This document shows, one piece after another, positions 49,008 through 57,396 of a DNA stretch of 64,000 bases. This DNA is from AC-32 sp963755635. GTDB lineage: Bacteria; Actinomycetota; Thermoleophilia; Gaiellales; Gaiellaceae. Numbering within the stretch: position 1 is the first letter of the stretch; the number at the start of each line of letters is the position of its first letter. The stretch covers positions 1-64,000 of the forward strand of contig CAVWKS010000037.1 of assembly GCA_963755635.1 (NCBI GenBank), read 5' to 3'. The notes beneath the pieces were generated by a model that saw nothing but the letters and a program-made list of their open reading frames with translations, was not told where the DNA came from and searched no databases. Both the position numbers and the translations under genes were made by a program.

Positions 49008-50199
49008 TTGTCACCGCCAGGATGTCCGCCAGGTGTACGAGCCGAAACGTCGTCCGGCTGACGGCGCGCTGCTCCGCCTCGTCGTCGAGCTCCGGCAGCA
49101 CGCGCCAGAGCTCCCGCGCGGACTCGAGCAGCTCGCGGATCCGTTCGCGTTCCTCGGCGTGCCCGTCGCGATCGGCGCAGGCGTTCAGCGCGAGCCCGAG
49201 CACGCCGATCGTGTCCGGCTGCCGCGTCCAGAGGAGCGGCGTCGCCATCGAGAGGTACTGGTGGATCCGCGCGAAGGCCATCGGCTGGGAAAACGTACCT
49301 CCGCCGCGCGGCTGGGTCGGCTCGAGCGGCTCCTCGCCGTCGGCGATCCGGCTCGCGTTGCCCGAGAGCATCCCGCGCAGCCGGTCCTCCTCGAAGCCCG
49401 CGAGCTTCGCGGTTCGCACCGCGATCAGGAGCGATGACGGCTGCTGTCCGTAGGGGTAGTCGGAGGCATAGACGACCTGCTCCGGCGAGACCAGGTGGAA
49501 GAGGCTGAGCAGGTCGATCGGGCTCCAGACGGAGGTGTCGAAGAAGACGCCCGCCTTGCCGCCGAAGTGGCCCGCCAGCTCGGCGAGGTCGGCGATCCCG
49601 GCGTGGGCGATGATCAGCTGCGCCTCCGGGTAGCGCTCGATCAGCCGCGCGAGGTGGTCGGCGATCGGCGGCAGGCCGCGCCCGCCGTGGATCAGGATCG
49701 GGACGCGCCGCTCCGCGGCCAGCGCGAACACCGGCGCGAGCCGGTCGTCGTTCAGCAGGAACCGCTGCGCCCGCGGGTGGAGCTTGATCCCGCGAGCGCC
49801 GGCGTCGAGGCAGCGCGTCGCCTCCACGATCGGCCGCTCGCCGAGGTCGAGTCGGGCAAACGGGATCAGCCGGCCGCCGGAGCGGCGCGCGTAATCCAGC
49901 GTGCGGTCGTTCGCCGCCTGGAAGGCGGGATGGCGGTCGCGCTCGTCCATGCAGAACATGAAGCAGCGCGAGATCCCGTAGCGGTCGTTGATCCGCTCGA
50001 GATCGTCGTAGCTCCCGACAAAGCCGTCGATGTCGTGCCCGAGGTGGACGTGCGCGTCGAAGATCTCCGCTCCTGCCGGCAGCTCCCGGGCGAGCTCTTC
50101 GTCGTAGCCGGAGAGGATCGCCTGCGCCTTCTGGAGCACCTCGTCCACCGTTTGCGAGTCTAGATGTACGATCCGGGCCGCCGTGGCAGACGTCCTCAT
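48997..50199 (-). CDS. amidohydrolase-family protein
   Basis: The protein has an amidohydrolase-2-like barrel: EIFDAHVHLGHD near residue 45 with the His-x-His metal motif, RGIKLHPRAQRFL near residue 138, ILIHGGRGLPP near 168, LIIAHAGIADLAEL near 195 and VVYASDYPYGQQPS near 240, whose Asp closes the metal site. It is the first gene of the molybdenum hydroxylase operon, so the ring or amide opening it performs may act on that enzyme's product; this is a guess. ATG 50199 overlaps the divergent M24 gene by 17 nt; GTG 50148 is the alternative start. Confidence 0.8.
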   Translation of the reverse strand: MRTSATAARIVHLDSQTVDEVLQKAQAILSGYDEELARELPAGAEIFDAHVHLGHDIDGFVGSYDDLERINDRYGISRCFMFCMDERDRHPAFQAANDRTLDYARRSGGRLIPFARLDLGERPIVEATRCLDAGARGIKLHPRAQRFLLNDDRLAPVFALAAERRVPILIHGGRGLPPIADHLARLIERYPEAQLIIAHAGIADLAELAGHFGGKAGVFFDTSVWSPIDLLSLFHLVSPEQVVYASDYPYGQQPSSLLIAVRTAKLAGFEEDRLRGMLSGNASRIADGEEPLEPTQPRGGGTFSQPMAFARIHQYLSMATPLLWTRQPDTIGVLGLALNACADRDGHAEERERIRELLESARELWRVLPELDDEAEQRAVSRTTFRLVHLADILAVTSGA

Positions 50200-51319
50200 C
50201 TACGCAGACTCGCTCCGCTCGCCCGAGATGCGGCACGAGGTCCCGATCGCGATCCCGGATGCATTTCTCTACGCGGAGCGGGACGGCGAGCGGCACGTCG
50301 TCGTGACCTCCTTCGAGGTCGACCGGATCAAGGCAGTCGCGCCGGAGCTCGCTCTGCTGCCGCCGGAGGAGCTCGGCATCGACGAGCTGTACAAGCAAGG
50401 CCTGTCGCGTGAAGAGATCGAGCAGGAGATCGTCGTTCGTGCCGCGCGCCGCTTCGGGATCGAACAGGCCGTCGTCCCGTCGACCTTTCCCCTCGGCCTC
50501 GCGGATCACCTGCGCAAGAACGGGATCGAGGTGACCGCGGATCGCGACCGTTTCGTCTCCCGCCGGCGCGCGAAGAACGACTCCGAGCTCGCGGGGATCC
50601 GGCGCGCCCAGCGGGCGGCCGAGGCCGGCATGACTGCAGCCCGCGAGATCCTCCAGCAGGCCGAACGACGCAACGGTGACCTCGTCGTGGACGCCAAGCC
50701 GCTCACCTGCGAGCTCCTGAAGGCGGCGGTCGAGCAGGCGTTCACCGCAAGCGGCGCCTTCGCGGACGAGTTCATCGTCTCCCACGGCGCCCAGACGGCA
50801 GTTGGCCACGACATGGGCTCGGGCCCGATCGCGCCCGACGAGCCGGTCTGCCTCGATCTCTTCCCACGCGATCGCGAGTCGGGCTGCTTCGCAGACATGA
50901 CGCGCGTCTTCGTCGTCGGCGAGCCCTCCGAGGAGCTCGCCGAGTACCACCGGCTCTGCCGGGAGGCACTCGAGCAGTCGGTCGCCGCGGTCAAGCCCGG
51001 CGTCGCCGGCAGCGAGCTGCACCGGATCTCCTGCGCGGTCTTCGAGGAGCACGGCTACCCGACGCTCCTTTCGAAGAAGCCCGGCGAGGTGCTCCAGGAC
51101 GGCTTCTACCACTCGCTCGGCCACGGAGTCGGGCTCGAGGTGCACGAGGAGCCGGGGCTCGGACGCGGCCCGGGGGAGCTCGTCGCGGGGGACGTGATCG
51201 CGGTCGAGCCCGGGCTCTACCGCCACGGCTACGGCGGCTGCCGCCTCGAGGACCTCGTGCTCGTCACCGACGACGGCGCCGAGGTGCTGACGAACTACCC
51301 GTACGATCTCCGGCCCTGA
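50183..51319 (+). CDS. M24 family metallopeptidase (Xaa-Pro aminopeptidase-like)
   Basis: The 378-residue protein has an N-terminal creatinase-like domain and a C-terminal pita-bread domain with all five metal ligands readable: Asp in CLDLFPRD, Asp in FADMTRVFV, His in YHSLGHGVGLEVHE, Glu in VIAVEPGLY and Glu in CRLEDLVLV. It binds two Mn or Co ions and cleaves the first residue before proline, probably in the cytoplasm. GTG 50183 starts close to the divergent amidohydrolase. It is followed by the structured leader of the acetate permease. Confidence 0.9.
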   Translation: MADVLIYADSLRSPEMRHEVPIAIPDAFLYAERDGERHVVVTSFEVDRIKAVAPELALLPPEELGIDELYKQGLSREEIEQEIVVRAARRFGIEQAVVPSTFPLGLADHLRKNGIEVTADRDRFVSRRRAKNDSELAGIRRAQRAAEAGMTAAREILQQAERRNGDLVVDAKPLTCELLKAAVEQAFTASGAFADEFIVSHGAQTAVGHDMGSGPIAPDEPVCLDLFPRDRESGCFADMTRVFVVGEPSEELAEYHRLCREALEQSVAAVKPGVAGSELHRISCAVFEEHGYPTLLSKKPGEVLQDGFYHSLGHGVGLEVHEEPGLGRGPGELVAGDVIAVEPGLYRHGYGGCRLEDLVLVTDDGAEVLTNYPYDLRP

Positions 51320-51347
51320 GCCTAGTAGGCAAGACGCGCGAAGCGTT

Positions 51348-51353
51348 TATACT
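51348..51353 (+). promoter_or_regulatory. candidate -10 box for the satP leader
   Basis: TATACT matches the sigma-70 -10 consensus (TATAAT) at five of six positions and lies in the gap ahead of the leader. The hexamer 17 nt upstream (GTAGGC, 51325-51330) does not match a -35 box, so recognition may rely on an activator or an alternative sigma factor. Confidence 0.4.
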
Positions 51354-51368
51354 CGCGCGCACATGATC

Positions 51369-51436
51369 GCAACCCGATCCAGTCGGGTTGCACTGGCCAG
51401 TGCCGGTTCCACGCACGGCAGGCGTGGGGATCGGCA
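51369..51436 (+). promoter_or_regulatory. structured 5' leader of satP with nested inverted repeats
   Basis: The leader holds several inverted repeats in a row. GCAACCCGA / TCGGGTTGC (51369-51377 with 51383-51391) has a 5-nt loop. GCACTGGCCAGTGC (51390-51403) is a perfect 14-bp palindrome sharing two bases with the first stem. TGCCG / CGGCA (51401-51405 with 51432-51436) encloses the inner stem CCACGC / GCGTGG (51409-51414 with 51422-51427). A strong AAAGGAGG (51439-51446) follows, 5 nt before the ATG. The overlaps would allow mutually exclusive folds or a DNA operator. No known riboswitch class is recognised. Confidence 0.55.
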
Positions 51437-51451
51437 CAAAAGGAGGTTCCT

Positions 51452-52090
51452 ATGGCTGTTGGCGCTGAGGAACGCGGCGGGCCGATGCTCATCGAGAGCG
51501 TTCCGGCGGCAGACCCCGCTCCACTCGGGCTCGCAGGCTTCGCGCTGACCACGTTCCTGCTCAGTGGTCACAACGCCTCGTGGATCCCGGACCTGATCTG
51601 GGTCGGGCCCGCGATCTTCTACGGCGGCCTCGCGCAGTTCGCCGCCGGCATGTGGGAGTTCCGGAACCGGAACGTCTTCGGTGCGACGGCGTTCTCGACG
51701 TACGGCGGCTTCTGGATGGGACTCGGTCTCTTCATCATCCTCGCGGAGACGACCAAAGGTTGGTTGGCCGGCTATCAGGGAGGCGACCTGACGAACTCGC
51801 TCGCGTGGTTCCTCTTCGCGTTCGCCGTCTTCAACACGTACATGCTGATCGGAAGCATGCGCGTGAACGTGGCGATCTTCCTCGTCTTCCTGACGCTCGA
51901 GGCGACCGAGATTCTGCTCGTCATCGGGTTCTTCAACCTGTCGCACGGCGGGACCGATTGGTGGCTGCACGCCGGCGGTTGGGTGGGCATCCTCACCGCT
52001 GCGGTCGCCTGGTACGCGTCTGCGGCGGGCGTGTGGAACGGCGTCTCCGGCAAGTCCGTGCTCCCGGTCGGCAGGCCGCTCATGGCCTGA
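51452..52090 (+). CDS. satP: acetate uptake transporter, GPR1/FUN34/YaaH (SatP) family
   Basis: This 212-residue membrane protein has six helices and the family signature at the first helix, ADPAPLGLAGFALTTF (the NPAPLGL motif of SatP, with Asp for Asn). FGATAFSTYGGFWMG in the third helix region is also typical. SatP imports acetate or succinate with protons. The start is secured by AAAGGAGG 5 nt upstream. The acetyl-CoA synthetase gene follows at 52203, so import and activation of acetate are encoded together. Confidence 0.93.
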   Translation: MAVGAEERGGPMLIESVPAADPAPLGLAGFALTTFLLSGHNASWIPDLIWVGPAIFYGGLAQFAAGMWEFRNRNVFGATAFSTYGGFWMGLGLFIILAETTKGWLAGYQGGDLTNSLAWFLFAFAVFNTYMLIGSMRVNVAIFLVFLTLEATEILLVIGFFNLSHGGTDWWLHAGGWVGILTAAVAWYASAAGVWNGVSGKSVLPVGRPLMA

Positions 52091-52106
52091 CCTAGGATGG
52101 AGACGT

Positions 52107-52187
52107 ATGCGCATCGAAGAGGAGGCCGGCTCGATCGCGGGCCCGCATCCCGTCCGCGGGCCCGCGTCGGCGCGAGCGTCGTCCTGA
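52107..52187 (+). CDS. possible 26-residue ORF between satP and acs
   Basis: ATG 52107 follows a GGATGGAGA sequence at about 6 nt and opens a 26-codon frame (MRIEEEAGSIAGPHPVRGPA...) ending at TGA 52185, just before the acs Shine-Dalgarno. It could be a leader peptide or chance. The second half of the ORF lies within the hairpin at 52137-52165, as translational attenuators often do. Confidence 0.25.
   Translation: MRIEEEAGSIAGPHPVRGPASARASS
52137..52165 (+). terminator. GC-rich hairpin between satP and acs
   Basis: Two copies of the palindrome GCGGGCCCGC (52137-52146 and 52156-52165) are separated by 9 nt and can pair as a 10-bp stem. No U-run follows, so it is more likely an mRNA processing, stability or attenuation element than a simple terminator. 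It may set the satP to acs expression ratio. Confidence 0.5.
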
Positions 52188-52202
52188 GAAGGAGGTGAGC
52201 TA

Positions 52203-54319
52203 GTGGCATCCACTGACGAAGTGCAGGTTTCAGAGGCGCAGATCGCCGTCCACTGGCGGGAGGAGGAGTACTACGACCCGCCGCCCCGGATCGTCAAGGA
52301 GGCGAACGCGAACGACCCGGCAATCCGCGACCGCTTCTCCGAGGAGCACTACCCGGAATGCTTCGTGGAGTATGCGGAGATGCTGACCTGGGACAAGAAG
52401 TGGGACACGATCCTCGACACGTCGGACCCGCCGTTCTGGAAGTGGTGGGTCGGCGGCAAGCTGAACGCGTGCGTCAACTGCGTCGACCGGCATCTCGAGA
52501 CGCGGGGCGACCGAAACGCGATCATCTGGGTGCCGGAGCCCGAGGAGGACGAGACGCAGGACGATCACCTACGCCGAGCTGCACCGGCGGGTGAACGAGT
52601 TCGCGGCGCTCCTGCAGGACTCCGCCGGCGCCAAGACCGGCGACCGGGTGACGTTCCATCTGCCGATGGTTCCGGAGCTGCCGGTCGCGATGCTGGCCTG
52701 CGCACGCCTCGGCGTCATCCACTCCGAGGTCTTCGGCGGCTTCTCCGGCACGGCCTGCGGCCACCGGATGGCCGACGCGGACAGCACGATCCTCGTCACC
52801 ATGGACGCCTACTACCGGAACGGCGAGCTGATCGACCACAAGGTGAAGGCCGACGAGGCGATCGAGGCCGCCCGCAAGGAGGGGACCGAGATCGAGAAGG
52901 TGCTCGTCTTCCGGCGCCTGCCCGGCGAGTACCACTCCGAGAGCCCCATGGTCGAGGGCCGCGACTTCTTTGTCGACGAGCTGCTCGAGCAGTACAAAGG
53001 CAAGGAGGTGAAGCCGGTCTCGATGCCGGCCGAGGGGACGCTGTTCCTGATGTACACGAGCGGCACGACCGGCCGCCCGAAGGGTGCCCAGCACTCGATC
53101 GGCGGCTACCTCTCCTACGTCACCGGCACGTCGAAGTACTACCAGGACATCCACCCGGACGACACGTACTGGTGCTTCGCCGACATCGGCTGGATCACCG
53201 GGCACTCGTACATCGTCTACGGTCCGCTCTCGCTCGGGACGACGAGCGTCATGTACGAAGGCGTCCCGACGTATCCGGACGCCGGGAGGCCGTGGCGGAT
53301 CGCCGAGAAGCTCGGCGTGGACATCTTCCACACCGCGCCGACGACGATCCGGATGCTGCGCAAGCTCGGCCCGGACGAGCCGGCGAAGTACGACTGCCAC
53401 TTCAAGACCATGACCACGGTCGGCGAGCCGATCGAGCCCGACGTCTGGCGCTGGTACTTCCACACCGTCGGCAAGGACGAGGCGTCGATCACCGACACGT
53501 GGTGGCAGACCGAGAACGGCGGTTTCCTCGGCTCGACGCTGCCCGGGGCTCGAGAAGATGAAGCCGGGCAGCTGCGGCCCGGGTGTCCTCGGCATCTATC
53601 CCGTCATCTACGACGAGGAGGGCAACGAGGTCCCGGCCGGCTCCGGCAAGGCGGGCAACATCTGCATCCGCAACCCGTGGCCGGGCTCCTTCCAGACCGT
53701 CTGGGGCGACCCCGACCGGTATGTGCAGACCTACTACGAGAAGTACTGCCGTGACAAGACGAGCACCGACTGGCACGACTGGCCGTACTTCGCCAACGAC
53801 GGCGCGATGCAGGCCGCCGACGGCTACTTCCGCATCCTCGGCCGAGTCGACGACGTGATCAACATCGCCGGCCACCGGCTCGGCACGAAGGAGCTGGAGT
53901 CGGCCGCGATCGAGGTCGAGGAGGTCGCCGAGGCGGCCGCGGTTCCCGTCATCGACGAAATCCGCGGGAGGGCGGTCGAGATGTACATCGCGCTCAAGCC
54001 GGGCGTCGATGCCGGTGACGAGGTTGCCCAGAAGGTCTCGGCCCAGATCGAGAAGGACATCGGCAAGATCGCCCGCCCGAAGAACGTGTGGATCGTGGCG
54101 GACATGCCGAAGACGCGCTCCGGGAAGATCATGCGGCGCGTGATCGCGAGCATCTCGAACTTCGCCGATGTCGGCGACGTGACGACGCTCGCGAACCCGG
54201 AGATCGTCGACGAGATCAACGAGCACGTCCGGGCCGAGAAGGTGGCGCGGGGCGACGTTCCGCGGGAGCTCTCGGAGCAGGAGCTCGCGGAGATCAAGGC
54301 CTTCGGCCACGCGGAGTAG
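52203..54319 (+). CDS. acsA: acetyl-CoA synthetase, AMP-forming, frameshifted
   Basis: GTG 52203 follows the strong Shine-Dalgarno GAAGGAGGTGA. The product shows HWREEEYYDPPPR, the ATP motif LMYTSGTTGRPKGAQHS, the core DTWWQTENGG, the adenylate segment GYFRILGRVDDVINIAGHR and the catalytic lysine region KTRSGKIMRRV. It activates acetate to acetyl-CoA. Two shifts break it, both one extra G: GG at 52559-52560 (ETQ-DD should read ETQTITYAELHRR) and GGGG at 53545-53548 (LPG-A should read LPGLEKMKPG). Corrected length is about 704 residues, normal for acs or the related propionyl-CoA synthetase. Clean continuation after each correction favours sequence errors over a pseudogene. Confidence 0.88.
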
Positions 54320-54328
54320 GCGCGGAGC

Positions 54329-54449
54329 CTAGGGGACGAGGAGCGCCTCGAAGCGCTCCTCGTCCTCGAACGGGCCGATCAGGGCGAGGTTGAGCCCCTG
54401 CGAGGCGATCATGTCGCCCGCGACGCGCTCGACGTCCTCGGGTGTCGCT
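54329..54449 (-). pseudogene. C-terminal remnant of a second M16 peptidase
   Basis: The last 40 residues of this minus-strand frame (TPEDVERVAGDMIASQGLNL then ALIGPFEDEERFEALLVP) align with the end of the intact M16 protein at 54599 (VTAEDVQRVAQDVIASNALN then LALIGPFDDAKPFEAIVAG). No upstream M16 sequence exists; the homology stops near 54450, where the acs remnant on the other strand begins. It is a paralogous tail and not an exact copy, with roughly two thirds identical residues. No start codon or ribosome binding site is present, so it is not expressed as a normal protein. Confidence 0.8.
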
Positions 54450-54548
54450 GAGCACCGCGAGCTGGGTGACACCACCACGCTCGCCGACCCGGCGGTCGTC
54501 GAGGAGATCAAGGAACGCGCCGAGACCGAGAAGTCGGACGACGCGTGA
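54447..54548 (+). pseudogene. C-terminal remnant of a second acetyl-CoA synthetase
   Basis: The frame from about 54447 to TGA 54548 reads AEHRELGDTTTLADPAVV followed by EEIKERAETEKSDDA. It aligns with the end of the intact acs (FADVGDVTTLANPEIVDEIN) and more closely matches the usual actinobacterial acs ending. Nothing of the rest of a second acs is found. It abuts the M16 remnant on the opposite strand, so the two tails meet at a single breakpoint near 54447-54450. Confidence 0.8.
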
Positions 54549-54598
54549 GAGTTACCGCGCGCGGCCGGTCGCGGCGGCCTTGAGCGGTAGCGCCGCGG

Positions 54599-55870
54599 TC
54601 AGCCCGCGACGATTGCCTCGAACGGCTTCGCGTCGTCGAACGGCCCGATCAAGGCCAGATTGAGCGCGTTCGAGGCGATCACGTCCTGCGCGACCCGCTG
54701 GACGTCCTCCGCGGTGACGGCGTCGAGCCCGGCGAGCACGTCCTCCGGCTCGAGCGCCGGGTCGTTCAGCACCTCGCGTCCGAGCCCGTAGACGATCATC
54801 CCCTGCGGGCTCTCGAGCCTCAGCACGAAGCGGCCCTTGGCGAGCGCTCGCGCCTTCTCGAGCTCGTCGGTAGGCACGGGCTCCTCGGCGATCTTGCGGA
54901 ACTGCTCGGCGATCGTCTCGACCGCCTCCTCGGCGCGGGCGATGTCGACGCCTGCCTGCGAGTAGAGCGAGCCGACGTCGGTGTAGCCCTGGTTGTACGC
55001 GTAGACGTAGTAGGCGAGGCCGCGCCGCTCGCGGACCTCGGTGAAGAGACGGGACGACATCCCCGTCCCGAGCACTGCGACGAGCAGCTGGAGCGCCCAG
55101 CGGTCCGGGTGGACCATCGGATAGCTCGGCACGCCGAGGCAGAGGTGCGCCTGGTCGGAGTCCTTGCGGTGGATCTTCACCCGAGAGTCCCCGGCGCCGT
55201 TCGCCGAGGCCGCGGGCGGCTCGCCGGTCTCCGCGGGCTCGAGGTCGCCGAGCAGGCGCTCGACCGAGCCCAGGTAGTCGCCCTCGAGATTCCCCGCGAG
55301 GCCGACGACCATCCGCTCTGGCTTGTACCAGCGGTCGATGTAGTCGAGGAACGTCTCCTGTTTCGCGCCGCGCACCGTCTCCTTGCGCCCGATGATGTCC
55401 CAGCCGAGCGGCTGGTCGCCGTAGAGCAGCTCCTCGTAGACGCCGCTGATGAAGTCGCGCGGCGTGTCGAAGTACATGTTCATCTCCTCGACGATCACGC
55501 CCTTCTCGCGCTCGATCTCCTCGGGCTCGAACTTCGAGTTGCGCAGCATGTCGACGAGGACGTCGAGCGCCTGGTCGCGGTAGTCGGCGGCGCAGCGGAC
55601 GTAGTAGCCCGTGTACTCCTTGCCCGTGAAGGCGTTGAACTCGCCGCCGAGGCTGTCCACCTCCATGCCGATGTCCCGCGCGGTCGGGCGGCGCTCGGTG
55701 CCCTTGAAGAACATGTGCTCGGCGAAGTGCGCGATTCCGTTCGTCTCGGGGGTCTCGTAGCGCGAGCCGGCGGCGAGCATGATCATGCAGGTGACCGACT
55801 GCACCTGCGGCATGTTCGCGCTCAGCACCCGCAGGCCGTTGTCGAGACGGTTCCGCTCAAAAACGTTCAT
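54599..55870 (-). CDS. M16 family zinc peptidase
   Basis: This 423-residue protein has the inverted zinc motif HFAEH (His48 to His52) and the distal zinc glutamate in EREKGVIVEEMNMY near residue 129. The second, non-catalytic domain includes RRGLAYYVYAYNQGYTDVG near residue 290, the substrate-contact region. Members process peptides, for example the mitochondrial processing peptidase beta subunit and PqqL; bacterial single-chain forms like this cleave small proteins in the cytoplasm. The ATG at 55870 overlaps the thioesterase gene stop. Confidence 0.92.
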   Translation of the reverse strand: MNVFERNRLDNGLRVLSANMPQVQSVTCMIMLAAGSRYETPETNGIAHFAEHMFFKGTERRPTARDIGMEVDSLGGEFNAFTGKEYTGYYVRCAADYRDQALDVLVDMLRNSKFEPEEIEREKGVIVEEMNMYFDTPRDFISGVYEELLYGDQPLGWDIIGRKETVRGAKQETFLDYIDRWYKPERMVVGLAGNLEGDYLGSVERLLGDLEPAETGEPPAASANGAGDSRVKIHRKDSDQAHLCLGVPSYPMVHPDRWALQLLVAVLGTGMSSRLFTEVRERRGLAYYVYAYNQGYTDVGSLYSQAGVDIARAEEAVETIAEQFRKIAEEPVPTDELEKARALAKGRFVLRLESPQGMIVYGLGREVLNDPALEPEDVLAGLDAVTAEDVQRVAQDVIASNALNLALIGPFDDAKPFEAIVAG

Positions 55871-56256
55871 GCCGCCATTCTCTCTCGCCAGCCGTCCGGG
55901 ATGGCGATTGTGCTGCCGGTGCCGTAGTCGTAGCCGACCAGGACGCTCTTGGCCTCGGCGACGACCTGGCCGTCGACTCGAAGCACGTAGTCGAGATCGA
56001 AGCTCTTCTCGCCGAAGCGGCTCGCGCGCACCTCCACGTCGACCTCGTCGTCGAGGCCGACCGGCTCACGGAAGTCGATCTCGATCCGCGCGACGATGAT
56101 CGGCATCGAGTCGCGCGTCGTCGCGCCGACGTGCTCCAGGAACGCGAAGCGGGCCGACTCGATGTAGGTCAGGAAGACCGCGTTGTTGACGTGGCCCATC
56201 GCGTCGAGGTCGCGGAAGCGCACCCGCTCACGATGGACGAAGGCCGGACCGCTCAC
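55867..56256 (-). CDS. 4HBT-type acyl-CoA thioesterase
   Basis: The 129-residue hotdog-fold protein has the 4-hydroxybenzoyl-CoA/YbgC thioesterase motif RFRDLDAMGHVNNAVFLTYI with catalytic Asp18. PIIVARIEIDFREPVGLDDE marks the central strand. It hydrolyses acyl-CoA esters in the cytoplasm; the chain preference is unknown. It precedes the M16 peptidase gene with an ATGA overlap, so both are transcribed together. About 41 nt separate its start from the stop of the small hydrophobic gene on the same strand. Confidence 0.9.
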   Translation of the reverse strand: MSGPAFVHRERVRFRDLDAMGHVNNAVFLTYIESARFAFLEHVGATTRDSMPIIVARIEIDFREPVGLDDEVDVEVRASRFGEKSFDLDYVLRVDGQVVAEAKSVLVGYDYGTGSTIAIPDGWRERMAA

Positions 56257-56297
56257 GGACGTGATGCTAGCGGCCCGGCCTCGCTGGACTCAGGCGG

Positions 56298-56459
56298 TTA
56301 CCACCAGGCGCCGCGACTGCGGCCGCCGGCTGCGCCCACGAAGAACATGATCACGAACAGCAGGGCGGCGATCACCGCGAGGATGAAGAGAAAGTGCACG
56401 GTGAAGCCGACGCCGAACAGGATCAGCGCGAGGAGTGCAAGCAGAATCAGTAGAAGCAT
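56298..56459 (-). CDS. small hydrophobic membrane protein, 53 aa
   Basis: ATG 56459 is preceded by AAAGGAGGTC about 10 nt upstream. The protein consists of two close membrane helices (LLLILLALLALILFGVGFTV and LFILAVIAALLFVIMFFVG) and a basic tail GRSRGAWW. This is the size and shape of the lmo0937-like hydrophobic proteins common in Actinomycetota. The function is unknown. It resembles the 25-residue protein at 34387 in its aromatic, arginine-bearing tail. Confidence 0.72.
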   Translation of the reverse strand: MLLLILLALLALILFGVGFTVHFLFILAVIAALLFVIMFFVGAAGGRSRGAWW

Positions 56460-56537
56460 CTTTGGGGAGACCTCCTTTCTGGAGGCCGTCAGATTCCCGG
56501 CTTGCCGAAACTGCAAACGCGGTGAGATGCTGCCCGC

Positions 56538-57396
56538 ATGGCCGGTGAAAAGACGAGGCGCGCGATCTTCGCTCAGCCCGACTGGCTGCGCGCCGTGCCG
56601 GCCGAGCGGCGGCTGCCCGAGGGGCATGTGCTGCACACAGGCTGCGGCACCTCGTTCCACGCTGCGCAGACCGGCGGGTGGTCCGAGCAGGCGCTGGAGC
56701 TCGTGCTCAGGCCTCGCCGCGCGGATGCGCTCGTCGTCGTCAGCCACGAGGGCGACACGCCGCTCACGCTCGAGGCGGCGCGCGCTTTCGACGGACCGGT
56801 CTGGCTGATCACCGGCAAGCCCGAGAGCCCGCTCGGCGAGCTGGCCGACGAGGTCGTCGTCGCGACGCCGGAGGTCGAGCAGAGCTGGTGCCACACCGTG
56901 AGCTACACGTGCGCGGTCGCCGCGCTCGCCGCGCTGCACGGCGCCGACATCGCCTGGCTGCCCGAAGCCGTGGAGCGAGCGCTCGAGCAGCGCGAGCCCG
57001 TCTCCGGGCACGAGCGCTTTCTCGTCGCCGGGCGCCGGACGCGACTGGCCGACGGCGCAGGAGGCCGTTCTGAAGCTGCGCGAAGGCGCGCACGTCGCTG
57101 CCGAGGCGCACGAGACCGAGCAGCTCCTGCACGGGCACCTCGCAGCGATCGACGAGTCGGTGCGCGCGTTCGTGCTCGAAGGCGAGGGTCGGGCGGCCGA
57201 GCGCGCCGCCGGAGCAGTCGCGGCGCTCAGGGAGCTGGGCTGCGAGACGACCCTCGTGCCGACGGTGCATCCGGTCGTGGACATCGTCCGCTTCCAGCTC
57301 CTGACGCTCGACCTCGCCGAGGCGCGCGGCGTCGACCCTGACCCGATCCGAACCGACGATCCGCGCTGGAAGCGGGCGCGGGCGGCGTACGACTAG
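56538..57396 (+). CDS. SIS-domain sugar isomerase-like protein (GlmS C-terminal type), frameshifted
   Basis: The first part (ATG 56538) has LHTGCGTSFHAAQTGGW and VVSHEGDTPLTLEAARAF, the phosphosugar-binding loops of SIS domains. At the GGG of 57030-57032 one G is extra. Removing it gives GAGRDWPTAQEAVLKLREGA and VAAEAHETEQLLHGHLAAID, continuing to VRAFVLEGEGRAAER and the stop at 57396. Corrected, the protein has about 285 residues with two SIS lobes but no glutaminase domain, unlike GlmS. It could isomerise or deaminate an amino sugar phosphate. The stop overlaps the convergent gene that follows. Confidence 0.8.

Noticed and set aside
52203..54319. acs as a genuine pseudogene
   Set aside because: Both interruptions are single extra Gs in G runs and every catalytic motif is intact.
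54339..54511. Small 60-residue minus-strand gene
   Set aside because: Only its last 40 residues have meaning, as the tail of a lost M16 peptidase; the first part is antisense to the acs remnant.
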